A stretch of DNA of 35,832 bases. Source: Rhizobiaceae bacterium (GTDB lineage: Bacteria > Pseudomonadota > Alphaproteobacteria > Rhizobiales > Rhizobiaceae). Positions 1-8,981 of this stretch are shown here, one piece after another. The notes under the pieces were generated by a model. The model saw only the letters and a list, made by a program, of their open reading frames with translations. It was not told the origin of the DNA and searched no databases. The position numbers and the translations under genes are program-made. How positions within the stretch are numbered: the stretch's first letter is position 1; every line of letters starts with the position of its first letter. Location of the stretch: the NCBI GenBank assembly GCA_020628035.1, contig JAHDFS010000010.1:1-35832 (forward strand), given 5' to 3'.

Positions 1-1023
1 ACCCACGATCGTTACTTCCTTGATAATGTGACAGGTTGGATCTTGGAACTCGACCGTGGTCGCGGCATTCCATATGAGGGCAATTATACCGCCTATCTTG
101 AAGCCAAAGCCAAACGCATGGCGCAAGAGGGTCGTGAAGAGGCTTCTCGTCAACGCGCGATTTCGAGCGAGCAGAGCTGGATCCAATCCAGCCCGAAAGC
201 GCGTCAGGCAAAATCCAAAGCACGTATTAAAGCCTATGATGAATTGGTCAAAGCAGCAGCTGATAAACGTCCGGGCGATGCGCAGATCATTATTCCGGTT
301 GGCGAGCGCTTGGGTAATGTTGTGATTGAAGCGGAAGGCCTGTCGAAAGCCTATGGCGATAAGCTTCTGATCGAAAATTTGGAATTCAAATTGCCTCCGG
401 GCGGCATTGTTGGTGTAATCGGTCCAAACGGTGCGGGTAAATCAACTCTGTTCCGCATGATTACAGGGCAGGAAACGCCAGATTCAGGTTCAATCACCAT
501 TGGTGAAACGGTTGAACTCTCTTATGTTGACCAGTCGCGCGATGCGCTTGATGGCAGCAAAACCGTTTGGGAAGAAGTGTCTGGCGGCAATGACATTATC
601 AAGCTTGGCAAGCATGAAGTGAACAGCCGCGCTTATTGCTCATCGTTCAACTTTAAAGGCGGTGATCAGCAACAAAAAGTGGGTGATCTATCCGGTGGTC
701 AGCGTAACCGTGTGCATTTGGCAAAAATGCTCAAATCTGGCGGTAACGTTATCCTGCTGGATGAGCCGACCAACGATTTGGACACTGAAACTTTGGCAGC
801 GCTTGAAGATGCGCTTGAAAGTTTCGCTGGTTGCGCCGTTATCATTTCCCACGATCGTATGTTCCTTGACCGCTTGGCAACGCATATTCTTGCCTTTGAA
901 GGGGATAGCCATGTTGAGTGGTTTGAAGGAAACTTTGAAGATTATGAGAAAGATAAGATCCGTCGATTGGGTGCAGATGCGGTTAATCCAAAACGCGTGA
1001 CTTATAAGCGTTTGACGCGCTAG
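1..1023 (+). CDS. ettA: ABC-F family ATPase, EttA-like (5'-truncated by window edge)
   Basis: Frame open from base 1 ([36 protein letters not shown]...); Walker [10 protein letters not shown], signature [12 protein letters not shown], Walker [13 protein letters not shown]; typical EttA arm/linker sequence. Confidence 0.93.
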   Translation, partial: THDRYFLDNVTGWILELDRGRGIPYEGNYTAYLEAKAKRMAQEGREEASRQRAISSEQSWIQSSPKARQAKSKARIKAYDELVKAAADKRPGDAQIIIPVGERLGNVVIEAEGLSKAYGDKLLIENLEFKLPPGGIVGVIGPNGAGKSTLFRMITGQETPDSGSITIGETVELSYVDQSRDALDGSKTVWEEVSGGNDIIKLGKHEVNSRAYCSSFNFKGGDQQQKVGDLSGGQRNRVHLAKMLKSGGNVILLDEPTNDLDTETLAALEDALESFAGCAVIISHDRMFLDRLATHILAFEGDSHVEWFEGNFEDYEKDKIRRLGADAVNPKRVTYKRLTR

Positions 1024-1045
1024 TTTAGATTTCATATTCCAAATG

Positions 1046-1087
1046 AACCTCGGATGAGCTTGGTCTTATCCGAGGTTTTTTGTTTTT
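1046..1087 (+). terminator. Intrinsic terminator after ettA
   Basis: Perfect 10-bp inverted repeat AACCTCGGAT (1046-1055) / ATCCGAGGTT (1068-1077) followed by a T-rich tract (TTTTTTGTTTTT). Confidence 0.85.
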
Positions 1088-1111
1088 GGATCTTGCATTT
1101 TATTAGAAAAT

Positions 1112-1133
1112 GATATAAACATATCTTTATATC
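1112..1133. promoter_or_regulatory. Candidate operator: perfect inverted repeat GATATAAA-N6-TTTATATC
   Basis: GATATAAA catatc TTTATATC, 14 bp before the ATG of the ArsR-type regulator at 1148. Confidence 0.6.
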
Positions 1134-1147
1134 TTTTTGAGGGCGCG

Positions 1148-2152
1148 ATGTTAGATTTGCCAAAATTGAAAATGGACGATGCGATTGATTTGCTCAAAGC
1201 AGCAGGTGAGACAACGCGTATGCGTTTGTTGATTTTGCTTTCGCATGGTGATCTGACAGTAAGTGATTTGACCGAAATTTTGGGTCAATCGCAACCTCGT
1301 ATTTCACGTCATTTAAAATTGCTTGGTGAAGCTGGCTTGATTGAGCGCTACCAAGAAGGGGCATGGGCCTATTTTAGACTGATCGATGAAGGGCGTACTT
1401 CCAGTATTGTGCATAGTATTATTGATGCTGTGGCACAGGATGACCGCATGCTTCAGCATGATGTCGAGCGTTTAAAAGCCGTTAAAAGCGCCCGCGCGAC
1501 ACGTGCTCAAGAATATTTCTCGCAAAATGCTGAGAAGTGGGAAGAAATTCGTAAACACCATGTGTCTGAAGCGAAAGTGGAAGCTGAGCTTTGTAAGTTG
1601 ATTGGCACCACACCGTTTGATTCATTGTTGGATTTGGGCACAGGCACCGGACGTATTTTGGAGTTGTTCAAGGATCAATATCGCAAAGGTTTAGGCATTG
1701 ATGCCAGCCGCGACATGTTGACCATTGCACGTAACAAGCTAGATCAAGCTGGTATTACCCATGCATCTGTGCGTCAGGGCGACATCTTTAATCTTGCGCT
1801 CGAACGCGAGAGTTTTGATCTGATTGTTATTCACCAGGTCTTGCACTTCCTGCATGATCCGGCACCAGCGATTAACGAAGCGTGCAAGATGCTCGCACCG
1901 GGCGGTCGTTTGGTCATCATTGATTTTGCACCGCATGAGCTTGAATATATGCGCAATGATTTTGCCCATGCGCGACTTGGCTTCAGCCATGAGGCAATGA
2001 GCGGATGGATGACGGCAAACGGTTTGGATGTTGAAAAAATCTCGGATCTGTCTTCTGGCAGCAGCCAAGATAAAACGCTCACTGTATCGATATGGCTCGG
2101 TAAAGACCCAAGAATTTTAATGGCTGGCGATAACAGCGCTAGTACTGCGTAG
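1148..2152 (+). CDS. ArsR-family HTH regulator fused to SAM-dependent methyltransferase domain (SahR/SamR-like), upstream of metF
   Basis: N-terminal ArsR winged helix (GETTRMRLLILLSHGDLTVSDLTEILGQSQPRISRHLKLLGEAGLIERYQEG), then class I methyltransferase motif LLDLGTGTGRILELF and post-I/IV motifs. Confidence 0.9.
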   Translation: MLDLPKLKMDDAIDLLKAAGETTRMRLLILLSHGDLTVSDLTEILGQSQPRISRHLKLLGEAGLIERYQEGAWAYFRLIDEGRTSSIVHSIIDAVAQDDRMLQHDVERLKAVKSARATRAQEYFSQNAEKWEEIRKHHVSEAKVEAELCKLIGTTPFDSLLDLGTGTGRILELFKDQYRKGLGIDASRDMLTIARNKLDQAGITHASVRQGDIFNLALERESFDLIVIHQVLHFLHDPAPAINEACKMLAPGGRLVIIDFAPHELEYMRNDFAHARLGFSHEAMSGWMTANGLDVEKISDLSSGSSQDKTLTVSIWLGKDPRILMAGDNSASTA

Positions 2153-2168
2153 AATAGGAAATAATCAG

Positions 2169-3092
2169 ATGGTATTATCTAACCGTTTTGGAGCCCCGGC
2201 GAATAGTGATAAAATTCGCGTGTCATTTGAATTCTTTCCACCAAAATCTGGAAAAATGGAAGAGCAGCTTTGGGAAAGCATTTCCAAACTTGCACCTTTC
2301 GGTCCTGAATTTGTATCCGTCACATATGGAGCAGGTGGGTCAACAAAAGAGCCTACATTGGCCACTGTAAAGCGTATTATCAAAGAGACTAATGTTGCGC
2401 CGGCTGCGCATTTAACTTGCGTGGATGCAAGTCGTGGTGATGTTTATGATGTAGCCAAAGAATTCCGTGATGCAGGTGTCCGTCATTTCGTTGCATTGCG
2501 CGGTGATCCTGCTGGTGGGATTGGCACGAAATATCAACCGCATCCTGATGGGTATGCAAACGCGGCTGAATTAACAGCCGGGCTAACGGCTATGGGTGAA
2601 TGTGAGATTTCGGTCTCTGCTTATCCAGAGAAACATCCTGAAAGCCCAGATTTTATGACCGATCTCGATATGCTTAAACGCAAAGTCGACAATGGTGCGA
2701 CACGTGCGATCACGCAATTCTTCTTTGATAATGATCATTTTGAACGTTATGTCGAGCGTGTCCGCAAAGCTGGTATTTATATCCCGGTTGTGCCAGGCAT
2801 CTTGCCTGTTCATAATTTTGCGCAGGTTGAGAAATTTGCCAATATGTGTGGTGCGTCTATTCCAACATGGTTGGCAAATCGATTTGATGGCTTGGAAAAT
2901 GACCCTGAAATTCGTGCGCTTGTCGCGTCAGCTGTTGCGGCTGAACAGGTGATGGATCTAGCAGATCGCGGTTTTGAAGAGTTTCATTTTTACACAATGA
3001 ACCGCGCAAAGCTGGTTTATGCGGTCTGCCATCTGTTAGGCCTTCGCCAAAACGCAAAGCCAAAGAACACTTTGGGTCAGAAAGCGGCTTAA
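2169..3092 (+). CDS. metF: 5,10-methylenetetrahydrofolate reductase
   Basis: RVSFEFFPPKSGKMEEQLW, VTYGAGGSTKEPT, HLTCVDASR, FVALRGDPAGG, TRAITQFFFDND, VPGILPV motifs. Confidence 0.96.
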   Translation: MVLSNRFGAPANSDKIRVSFEFFPPKSGKMEEQLWESISKLAPFGPEFVSVTYGAGGSTKEPTLATVKRIIKETNVAPAAHLTCVDASRGDVYDVAKEFRDAGVRHFVALRGDPAGGIGTKYQPHPDGYANAAELTAGLTAMGECEISVSAYPEKHPESPDFMTDLDMLKRKVDNGATRAITQFFFDNDHFERYVERVRKAGIYIPVVPGILPVHNFAQVEKFANMCGASIPTWLANRFDGLENDPEIRALVASAVAAEQVMDLADRGFEEFHFYTMNRAKLVYAVCHLLGLRQNAKPKNTLGQKAA

Positions 3093-3101
3093 ACCTGAGA
3101 C

Positions 3102-4361
3102 TTAAGCGGATTTTTCGAACGTAGCTTGCAAAGCATGTGCGATCGATAACGTTTGCTTGTCACGCCCGAATTTGCCAACGGCTTGGATGCCGAGTGGCAT
3201 GTTGTTTCCATCACGAAACGCTGGAATATTCACGCAGGGGCTGCCCATGAGCGTCCATAATTTGTTGAATGTTGCAACGCCTGTGGTTGCAAAGCCTTTT
3301 GGCGCAGCACCCGGGGCTGATGGCGTTAAAATCACATCGACATCGTCATAAAGCGAATGCGTTTTGCGGCGTGCGTTTTTCGCTGATCTGCGGGCGTTGT
3401 CGTATTCAGCAGGTGTGATTGCCATGCCTTCATTTATTGCCTCTTTGATCTTATCGCTTAAAAGATCTGGATAACGTGCGAATTCCGGACCCAATGCTTG
3501 CGCAGCTTCAAAACATTGAATGGTGGAATGGAGTTCGTGGGCTGTTTTCAACTCAGCTGGTTCGTCGAGGTTCACAAGTTTAAAGCCGGCTGTTTCTGCA
3601 GCTTTTGCTGCTTGTTTAAAAGCTGCGATCATATCATCGCTTGCTTCTGATAAGATATCATTTTTATAGATCCCAATCCGAATATCGGATGGGTTGAGTT
3701 CTTCAATTTCAAGGTCTCGATCAGTTAAAAGGCTTGTAAATGTTGCGACATCTGCAACCGATTTAGCAAAAGTTCCCGCGGTATCCAGGCTTTGTGCAAA
3801 ATATTTCATGCCCGTGGTTGGTAAGATCCGATAGCTAGGTTTAAACCCTGCAACCCCACAAAATGCTGCCGGTCTGACCATGGAGCCACCCGTTTGTGTG
3901 CCAATGGCAGCGGTGACCATTCCAGCCGCAACAGCCGCCGCGGAACCTGCGGATGAACCACCCGGTGAATAATCTAAATTGTTTGGGTTTTTTGTTTTTG
4001 TGGGTTTGAAAAACGCAAATTCAGTTGTTGTGGTTTTGCCAATGATCGATGCACCTTTGGATCGAAGCATTGCAACAATTGCAGCGTCCACTTTCGGCTG
4101 GTTATCTTGATAAATTTCACTGCCATATGCCGTTGGTAGATCATGTGTGTCGAAGATGTCTTTCACACCAACAGCGATCCCCGCTAGAGGACCTTGGGCT
4201 GCTGAATGCGTTTTATTAGATAGACAGGTAAATGCCTGCACCTTCTGCTCAGCCTCATCTACTCTGTTCCAAGAGCGTTGCAAAATATCGTCGGGATCAA
4301 CGTTACTTTGATCCCGATCGAATAGATTTGAACGAACGGATTGCGGTGCAAACAACGACAT
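3102..4361 (-). CDS. Amidase (amidase signature family, GatA-like)
   Basis: Catalytic Lys context GIAVGVKDIFDT, Ser-rich motif SPGGSSAGSAAAVAAGMV, IGTQTGGSMVRPAAFCGVAGFKPS. Confidence 0.92.
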   Translation of the reverse strand: MSLFAPQSVRSNLFDRDQSNVDPDDILQRSWNRVDEAEQKVQAFTCLSNKTHSAAQGPLAGIAVGVKDIFDTHDLPTAYGSEIYQDNQPKVDAAIVAMLRSKGASIIGKTTTTEFAFFKPTKTKNPNNLDYSPGGSSAGSAAAVAAGMVTAAIGTQTGGSMVRPAAFCGVAGFKPSYRILPTTGMKYFAQSLDTAGTFAKSVADVATFTSLLTDRDLEIEELNPSDIRIGIYKNDILSEASDDMIAAFKQAAKAAETAGFKLVNLDEPAELKTAHELHSTIQCFEAAQALGPEFARYPDLLSDKIKEAINEGMAITPAEYDNARRSAKNARRKTHSLYDDVDVILTPSAPGAAPKGFATTGVATFNKLWTLMGSPCVNIPAFRDGNNMPLGIQAVGKFGRDKQTLSIAHALQATFEKSA

Positions 4362-4368
4362 GAGGCAG

Positions 4369-5592
4369 TTACAGTTTGTTCAATAAGCTAGGTGTTGGCC
4401 AGGCGTCAGCTGGCATGCCAAGCCGCGTCTGCTCAGTCTGCACCGCGGCACGGGTTTTGCTGCCCAAGATTCCATCGATTTTGCCAACATCATAACCGCG
4501 CGCGACCAGCTTGTTTTGAAGTTGCTTCATTTGCGCGTCACTTAAACCCTGATCTGGATTGCCGGCATTATAACGCTTCGCTCCGCCCAGACGGGTTGCG
4601 AAATAAGCGGCTGATGTTGTGTAGATAAAGCTTTTGTTCCACTCAAGATAGATGTCGAAATTTGGGAAAGCCAAAAATGCTGGACCCTTACGTCCTTGTG
4701 GCAGCAACAGATCCGCAGGTAATGAGGCATTTGGCAAGCTGCCATTTCTTGCGGTCACACCAAGATTAGCCCAATCGCCAGTCGTCATGCCTTTGCGAAG
4801 ACCGGATTTTTCATAAGGAAATGCACCGCCGGGGAGGGTGATTTCCATGATCCATGGCTGGTTTCGTTGCCAACCCAGACTTTGAATAAAGGCTGCTGCT
4901 GTGAGGATTGCATCTGGCGAACTCTTTTTAAGATTTACCCGTCCATCTCCGTCGCCATCGGTGCCAAACCGCACAATGTCTTCCGGCAACATTTGCACCT
5001 GACCAATTTCACCAGCCCAAGCGCCTGTCATTGTTGATGGAGACAAATCACCCATTTCAACCATTTTTATGGCTGAGATAAGTTGCGGTCTGAAAAGTTC
5101 TGGACGACGGCAATCATGGGCCAATGTTACAAGGGCATTCATTGTGTTGAAGTCACCTTGGAATGCGCCGAAATCTGTTTCGAGCCCCCAAAATGCTGCG
5201 ATAACCGGAGCTGGTACACCAAATTCCTGCTCAGCTCGCTTAAATGTAGACGCATATTTGCGTAAGTTCTTAGCGCCGTGGTCCAATCGGTTTTGGCTAA
5301 CTGAACGCTTAGAGAATTCCAAGAATGTCTGCTTAAATACGCCTTGCGCACGATCGCGCGATAAAACTTTTCGGTTGATCTGAGCATTTCTAAGCGCAGT
5401 GTCCGCTGCTTTTTTACTAATTCCTTCTGCGATGGCTTCTTTCTTTACACCTTGCAAGAAGGTTGAAAGTTTTCCACCGCATGCTGCAGCATGCGCTTGG
5501 TTTGGAAGGCTTGAAAGACCTGCAATTAGTCCGCTCGCAAATAGGATTGATAGATTCTTGTTAGAAAAAATTGGCAAAACCGCTCTCCACAT
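4369..5592 (-). CDS. Lytic murein transglycosylase (MltB/SLT_2 family) with C-terminal peptidoglycan-binding domain
   Basis: AFWGLETDFGAFQGDFNTMNALVTLAHDCRR, GAWAGEIGQVQMLPEDIVRFG, DGDGDGRVNL; C-terminal MKQLQNKLVARGYDVGKIDGILGSKTRAAVQTEQ. Confidence 0.92.
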   Translation of the reverse strand: MWRAVLPIFSNKNLSILFASGLIAGLSSLPNQAHAAACGGKLSTFLQGVKKEAIAEGISKKAADTALRNAQINRKVLSRDRAQGVFKQTFLEFSKRSVSQNRLDHGAKNLRKYASTFKRAEQEFGVPAPVIAAFWGLETDFGAFQGDFNTMNALVTLAHDCRRPELFRPQLISAIKMVEMGDLSPSTMTGAWAGEIGQVQMLPEDIVRFGTDGDGDGRVNLKKSSPDAILTAAAFIQSLGWQRNQPWIMEITLPGGAFPYEKSGLRKGMTTGDWANLGVTARNGSLPNASLPADLLLPQGRKGPAFLAFPNFDIYLEWNKSFIYTTSAAYFATRLGGAKRYNAGNPDQGLSDAQMKQLQNKLVARGYDVGKIDGILGSKTRAAVQTEQTRLGMPADAWPTPSLLNKL

Positions 5593-5681
5593 CAGTTTGA
5601 TTCCTCACACTAAGTCTATAGCCCGATGTTCAAATTGGCCATAGTTTAGCTTCTTTGGGGGCATTGATGCTTGGTGAGTTC

Positions 5682-5697
5682 TTAATATTTCATTAAC
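5682..5697. promoter_or_regulatory. Candidate CtrA binding site TTAA-N7-TTAAC
   Basis: TTAA tatttca TTAAC, exact match to the full CtrA consensus, about 90-110 bp upstream of the GGDEF gene in a divergent intergenic region. Confidence 0.5.
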
Positions 5698-5789
5698 CAT
5701 AAATCATATCAAGCTCACAGGTTATGACACCAAGTAAGAATTGATTAAACCAGGTGATATATCGTCCAACGCGAATGGGAGCGTTTAAC

Positions 5790-7268
5790 ATGAAGTTAAA
5801 ATGGTTTCCGCTGGATAAGTATATGCGTGATGGTTACGTGTGCCCAGCGATGACATTGTTAAGTTTGGTGTTGCTGACAATTATTGGTTTGGTTGTTGGT
5901 GATTTTTCTGTGCCTGCGTTAAACACGGCAGATTTAGACCTTGTCTTGGCGGCGAGTGGTGTTCCCATCTCTGCGCATATTGCTGAAATATCAAAGACTA
6001 ACGAAGTTCAGGAGCTTGAACAGATTGCTTATCAGGACCAGCTAACTGGTCTTAGAAATCGTCGTGGGTTGATCGAAGACTCGATGGAGTTTTTTAAAAA
6101 GCCTTATTCCAAAGAAAATAGAAGCGCTTTGTTGTTATTGGATCTTGATCGCTTCAAATTCATCAACGATACACTTGGTCATGCGGCCGGGGATAAAATG
6201 TTGTGCGAATTGGCAAATCGTTTGCGTCGTTTATCTTCAGATCACTTGCAATGTTATCGTTTGGGTGGCGATGAATTTGTCGTCACATGGGCGAATGGTC
6301 CCAGTTTCGTACAGGTTGATGAGTTTTGTGAGAAGCTTATCCAGGTCTTATCTCAACCTTACCAAATTGACCAATCAGAGATTGAGGGTGGTGGTAGTGT
6401 TGGTATCACTTGGGCGCGTGAAAGCGATGACAATATTGGCAGCATGTTGCAGCGCGCGGATATGGCCCTTTACAAAGCAAAGTCTGTATCGGGTTCTGCG
6501 CATCGCTTTTTCTGCGAACAGATGGAGCAGGAATCGCGTTTAAAGCAAGATTTCAAACAAGCCTTGCGTAAAATGATTTTCACGGCAGATTTTGATCTTG
6601 AATTTCAGCCAATTGCCTATGCTTCAGATCTTGCATTTTCCATGTATGACGTTACGGCGAAAAGCAGAAACCCCGAATTTGGGGATTTTTCCGATAGCCA
6701 ATATATGGATATTTTGAAAGAGACTGGCCTAATTGTTCAATTTGATCGGGCTATATTAGAATGCGCTATGAAAACCATGGCAACTTGGACCCAACGAAAA
6801 ACTGTGGTCCTGCATTTAGATTCAGATCAATTGCTTGATCCAACGTTCACCGGCTATATCGCAGGACTTTTGTCTGAGCATAAACTAGACGGCCATGATT
6901 TTGTATTTTCATTTGATACATTGCATCGATCCGACAATTCAAAATTGATGGAAAATAGCCTTGATGAGCTGATCAGCTTGGGCATTCGCATTGCCTCGCA
7001 AGGTTTCAGCGGTGATATCAGCAATTTCGGTTTGGGTAAGAAGCTAAAAAACACATATTTAATCCTGGGCAAAAACTGGGTGAAGGATATTGCGTTTGAC
7101 GATAGCTCATATGAATTGTTGACCAATCTTGTGCGCCTGGCTGATTGCATGAATTTGCGTGTCATCCTTCATGGTGTTGAACATGCAGAACAAGTCAAAT
7201 GCCTGATGGAATTCAAACGCCTGCTTGTTAAAGGTGATATTGTTGGAAGTGCAAAACGCGCGGTCTGA
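5790..7268 (+). CDS. Membrane-anchored GGDEF protein with degenerate EAL domain (ORF open from GTG 5754; ATG 5790 preferred)
   Basis: N-terminal hydrophobic helix; DQLTGLRNRRGL, LLLLDLDRFKFINDTLGHAAGD, RLGGDEFVV; C-terminal EAL-like fold (LEFQPIAY..., QFDRAILECAMKTMATW, VILHGVEHAEQ) without EAL catalytic motifs. Start chosen because GGGAG lies about 7 nt upstream of ATG 5790. Confidence 0.85.
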   Translation: MKLKWFPLDKYMRDGYVCPAMTLLSLVLLTIIGLVVGDFSVPALNTADLDLVLAASGVPISAHIAEISKTNEVQELEQIAYQDQLTGLRNRRGLIEDSMEFFKKPYSKENRSALLLLDLDRFKFINDTLGHAAGDKMLCELANRLRRLSSDHLQCYRLGGDEFVVTWANGPSFVQVDEFCEKLIQVLSQPYQIDQSEIEGGGSVGITWARESDDNIGSMLQRADMALYKAKSVSGSAHRFFCEQMEQESRLKQDFKQALRKMIFTADFDLEFQPIAYASDLAFSMYDVTAKSRNPEFGDFSDSQYMDILKETGLIVQFDRAILECAMKTMATWTQRKTVVLHLDSDQLLDPTFTGYIAGLLSEHKLDGHDFVFSFDTLHRSDNSKLMENSLDELISLGIRIASQGFSGDISNFGLGKKLKNTYLILGKNWVKDIAFDDSSYELLTNLVRLADCMNLRVILHGVEHAEQVKCLMEFKRLLVKGDIVGSAKRAV

Positions 7269-7324
7269 CCTCAGCGAATTTCACGAATCTTCACTATAAA
7301 GTGACGTGATGCAGAATTTGCTCG

Positions 7325-7342
7325 ATAATACATGAGTATTAT
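7325..7342. repeat. Inverted repeat ATAATAC-atga-GTATTAT upstream of djlA-like gene
   Basis: Perfect 7-bp arms, 4-nt loop, ending 14 nt before ATG 7357. Confidence 0.5.
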
Positions 7343-7356
7343 TGTATAGAAATCAT

Positions 7357-8067
7357 ATGTTATCGATTTGCGAAATTTTAGACAGAGTTGGCGAGACTGC
7401 CAAAAACCTTGTTTCCAGCATTGTTGAAGCCGTGCGGACCGTGTTTGAGGGTGATCCTGAGACACGTCAAAAGGTTGCGTTTTCCGTCGCTTTAATCGCC
7501 TTGTCGGCCAAAATGGCAAAGGCTGATGGTGTTGTCACCGAAGCTGAAGTTGCAGCGTTTCAGGATATTTTTGAAATTCCAGATGATGAAGCTGAGCACG
7601 TCTCAAGACTTTATAACTTGGCCAAGCAAGATGTGGCGGGCTATGAAGTTTATGCGGCACGTTTGTCCGGTCTTTGTAGTTCAGGTGGCAGCAATTGCCC
7701 TGTATTACAGGATGTGTTGGATGGGTTATATCACATTGCAAAAGCAGATGGCGTCATTCATGAACGTGAAGAACATATGCTGCAGCATATTGCTGAAATC
7801 TTCGGATTGGACGAAGCACATTTTTCACAAATTTCAGCACGACATGTCCATCCTGATGGGATGGATCCGTTTGCGGTTCTTGGTGTGACCAAACAGACGC
7901 CGTTTGACGAAATTAAACGTCGTTATCGTGAATTGGCCAAGAAAAGCCATCCAGATAATCTGCGCGCGCGCGGTGTGCCGGATGAGTTTTTGTCTATGGC
8001 AGGTGAGCGTATGGCAAGACTTAATCTTGCATTTGAAGCTGTGAAGAAAATGCAGGTTCCTGGCTAA
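7357..8067 (+). CDS. TerB-like domain + J-domain protein (DjlA-like)
   Basis: TerB-type helical domain (AKMAKADGVVTEAEVAAF..., HIAKADGVIHEREEHML) and C-terminal J domain with HPD (IKRRYRELAKKSHPDNLRARGVPDEF). ATG 7357 preferred over upstream TTG 7342. Confidence 0.88.
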   Translation: MLSICEILDRVGETAKNLVSSIVEAVRTVFEGDPETRQKVAFSVALIALSAKMAKADGVVTEAEVAAFQDIFEIPDDEAEHVSRLYNLAKQDVAGYEVYAARLSGLCSSGGSNCPVLQDVLDGLYHIAKADGVIHEREEHMLQHIAEIFGLDEAHFSQISARHVHPDGMDPFAVLGVTKQTPFDEIKRRYRELAKKSHPDNLRARGVPDEFLSMAGERMARLNLAFEAVKKMQVPG

Positions 8068-8840
8068 TGCCATCTGAAGAAAAGATTATCCCTGATTTTG
8101 CCCCTGATTTTAATGGCGCAATTGTCCATCCATCACCTAATTTTGGCGATAGACGTGATGTCGATGGCCCGGATATGCTTATTCTTCATTATACCGCAAT
8201 GGAAAGTGCGGAGGCTGCCCGCGATTGGCTTTGTGTGGAAGAATCTCAGGTGTCTGCGCATTATATAATTGATGAGCTTGGCGTGATTACCCAAATGGTG
8301 CGAGAAAAGGACCGCGCTTGGCATGCAGGCCAAAGCATCTGGAAGGGCGTGACGGATATTAATTCTCACTCAATAGGTATTGAAATTGCCAATCCTGGCC
8401 ATGAATTTGGTTGCCCGGATTTTCCCAAAGCTCAGATTTCATCGGTGATTGAATTATCCAGATCCATTATTGATCGCCATGAAATTGCGCCTGAGCGTGT
8501 TCTTGGACATTCTGATATCGCGCCAGATCGCAAACGCGATCCCGGTGAATGGTTTCCCTGGCAGGAATTGCATGCAAATGGCGTTGGGCATTTGGTTGAC
8601 CCGTCCCCGATCCGTAGCGGCCGATATTTCATGCGAGGTGAAACAGGTCAGCCCATTGAAGCAATGCAATCTATGTTGTCTTTATATGGTTATGGTACTG
8701 AGATTACGGGTGAGTTTGATGCGCGCACTGAGCAAGATATTATTGCATTTCAGCGCCACTTCCGCCCAGAGAAAGTGGATGGGATTGCGGATATCTCGAC
8801 CATTGAAACGCTTCATCGTTTGTTATCTGCGCTTTCCTGA
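8067..8840 (+). CDS. N-acetylmuramoyl-L-alanine amidase (AmpD/AmiD-like, Amidase_2) with PG-binding domain
   Basis: DMLILHYTAMESAEAARDWL, VSAHYIIDELGVITQMVREKDRAWHAGQS, SIGIEIANPGH, VLGHSDIAPDRKRDPGEWFPW; C-terminal IEAMQSMLSLYGYGTEITGEFDARTEQDIIAFQRHF. Start overlaps upstream stop (TAATG). Confidence 0.93.
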   Translation: MPSEEKIIPDFAPDFNGAIVHPSPNFGDRRDVDGPDMLILHYTAMESAEAARDWLCVEESQVSAHYIIDELGVITQMVREKDRAWHAGQSIWKGVTDINSHSIGIEIANPGHEFGCPDFPKAQISSVIELSRSIIDRHEIAPERVLGHSDIAPDRKRDPGEWFPWQELHANGVGHLVDPSPIRSGRYFMRGETGQPIEAMQSMLSLYGYGTEITGEFDARTEQDIIAFQRHFRPEKVDGIADISTIETLHRLLSALS

Positions 8841-8981
8841 TCGCGAATTATTTGGTTTTCGATACAATTGAAACACATCTTTACCGCTTGGCCACAATTT
8901 CGACTGAATTTCGCCGTTTAGAGGCGCGATATTTATTGAGCGATTAGATCGCGGATTTAGAAGAAATTTAAGGAATAATTG

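Noticed and set aside
2153-2168. SAM riboswitch upstream of metF
   Set aside because: The regulator-metF gap is only 16 bp and no riboswitch-like structure was seen upstream of the regulator; an ArsR-type operator is the simpler explanation
3086-3110. Possible bidirectional terminator GCTTAA-N9-TTAAGC between metF and the amidase gene
   Set aside because: Only 6 AT-rich base pairs, overlapping both gene ends; too weak to call
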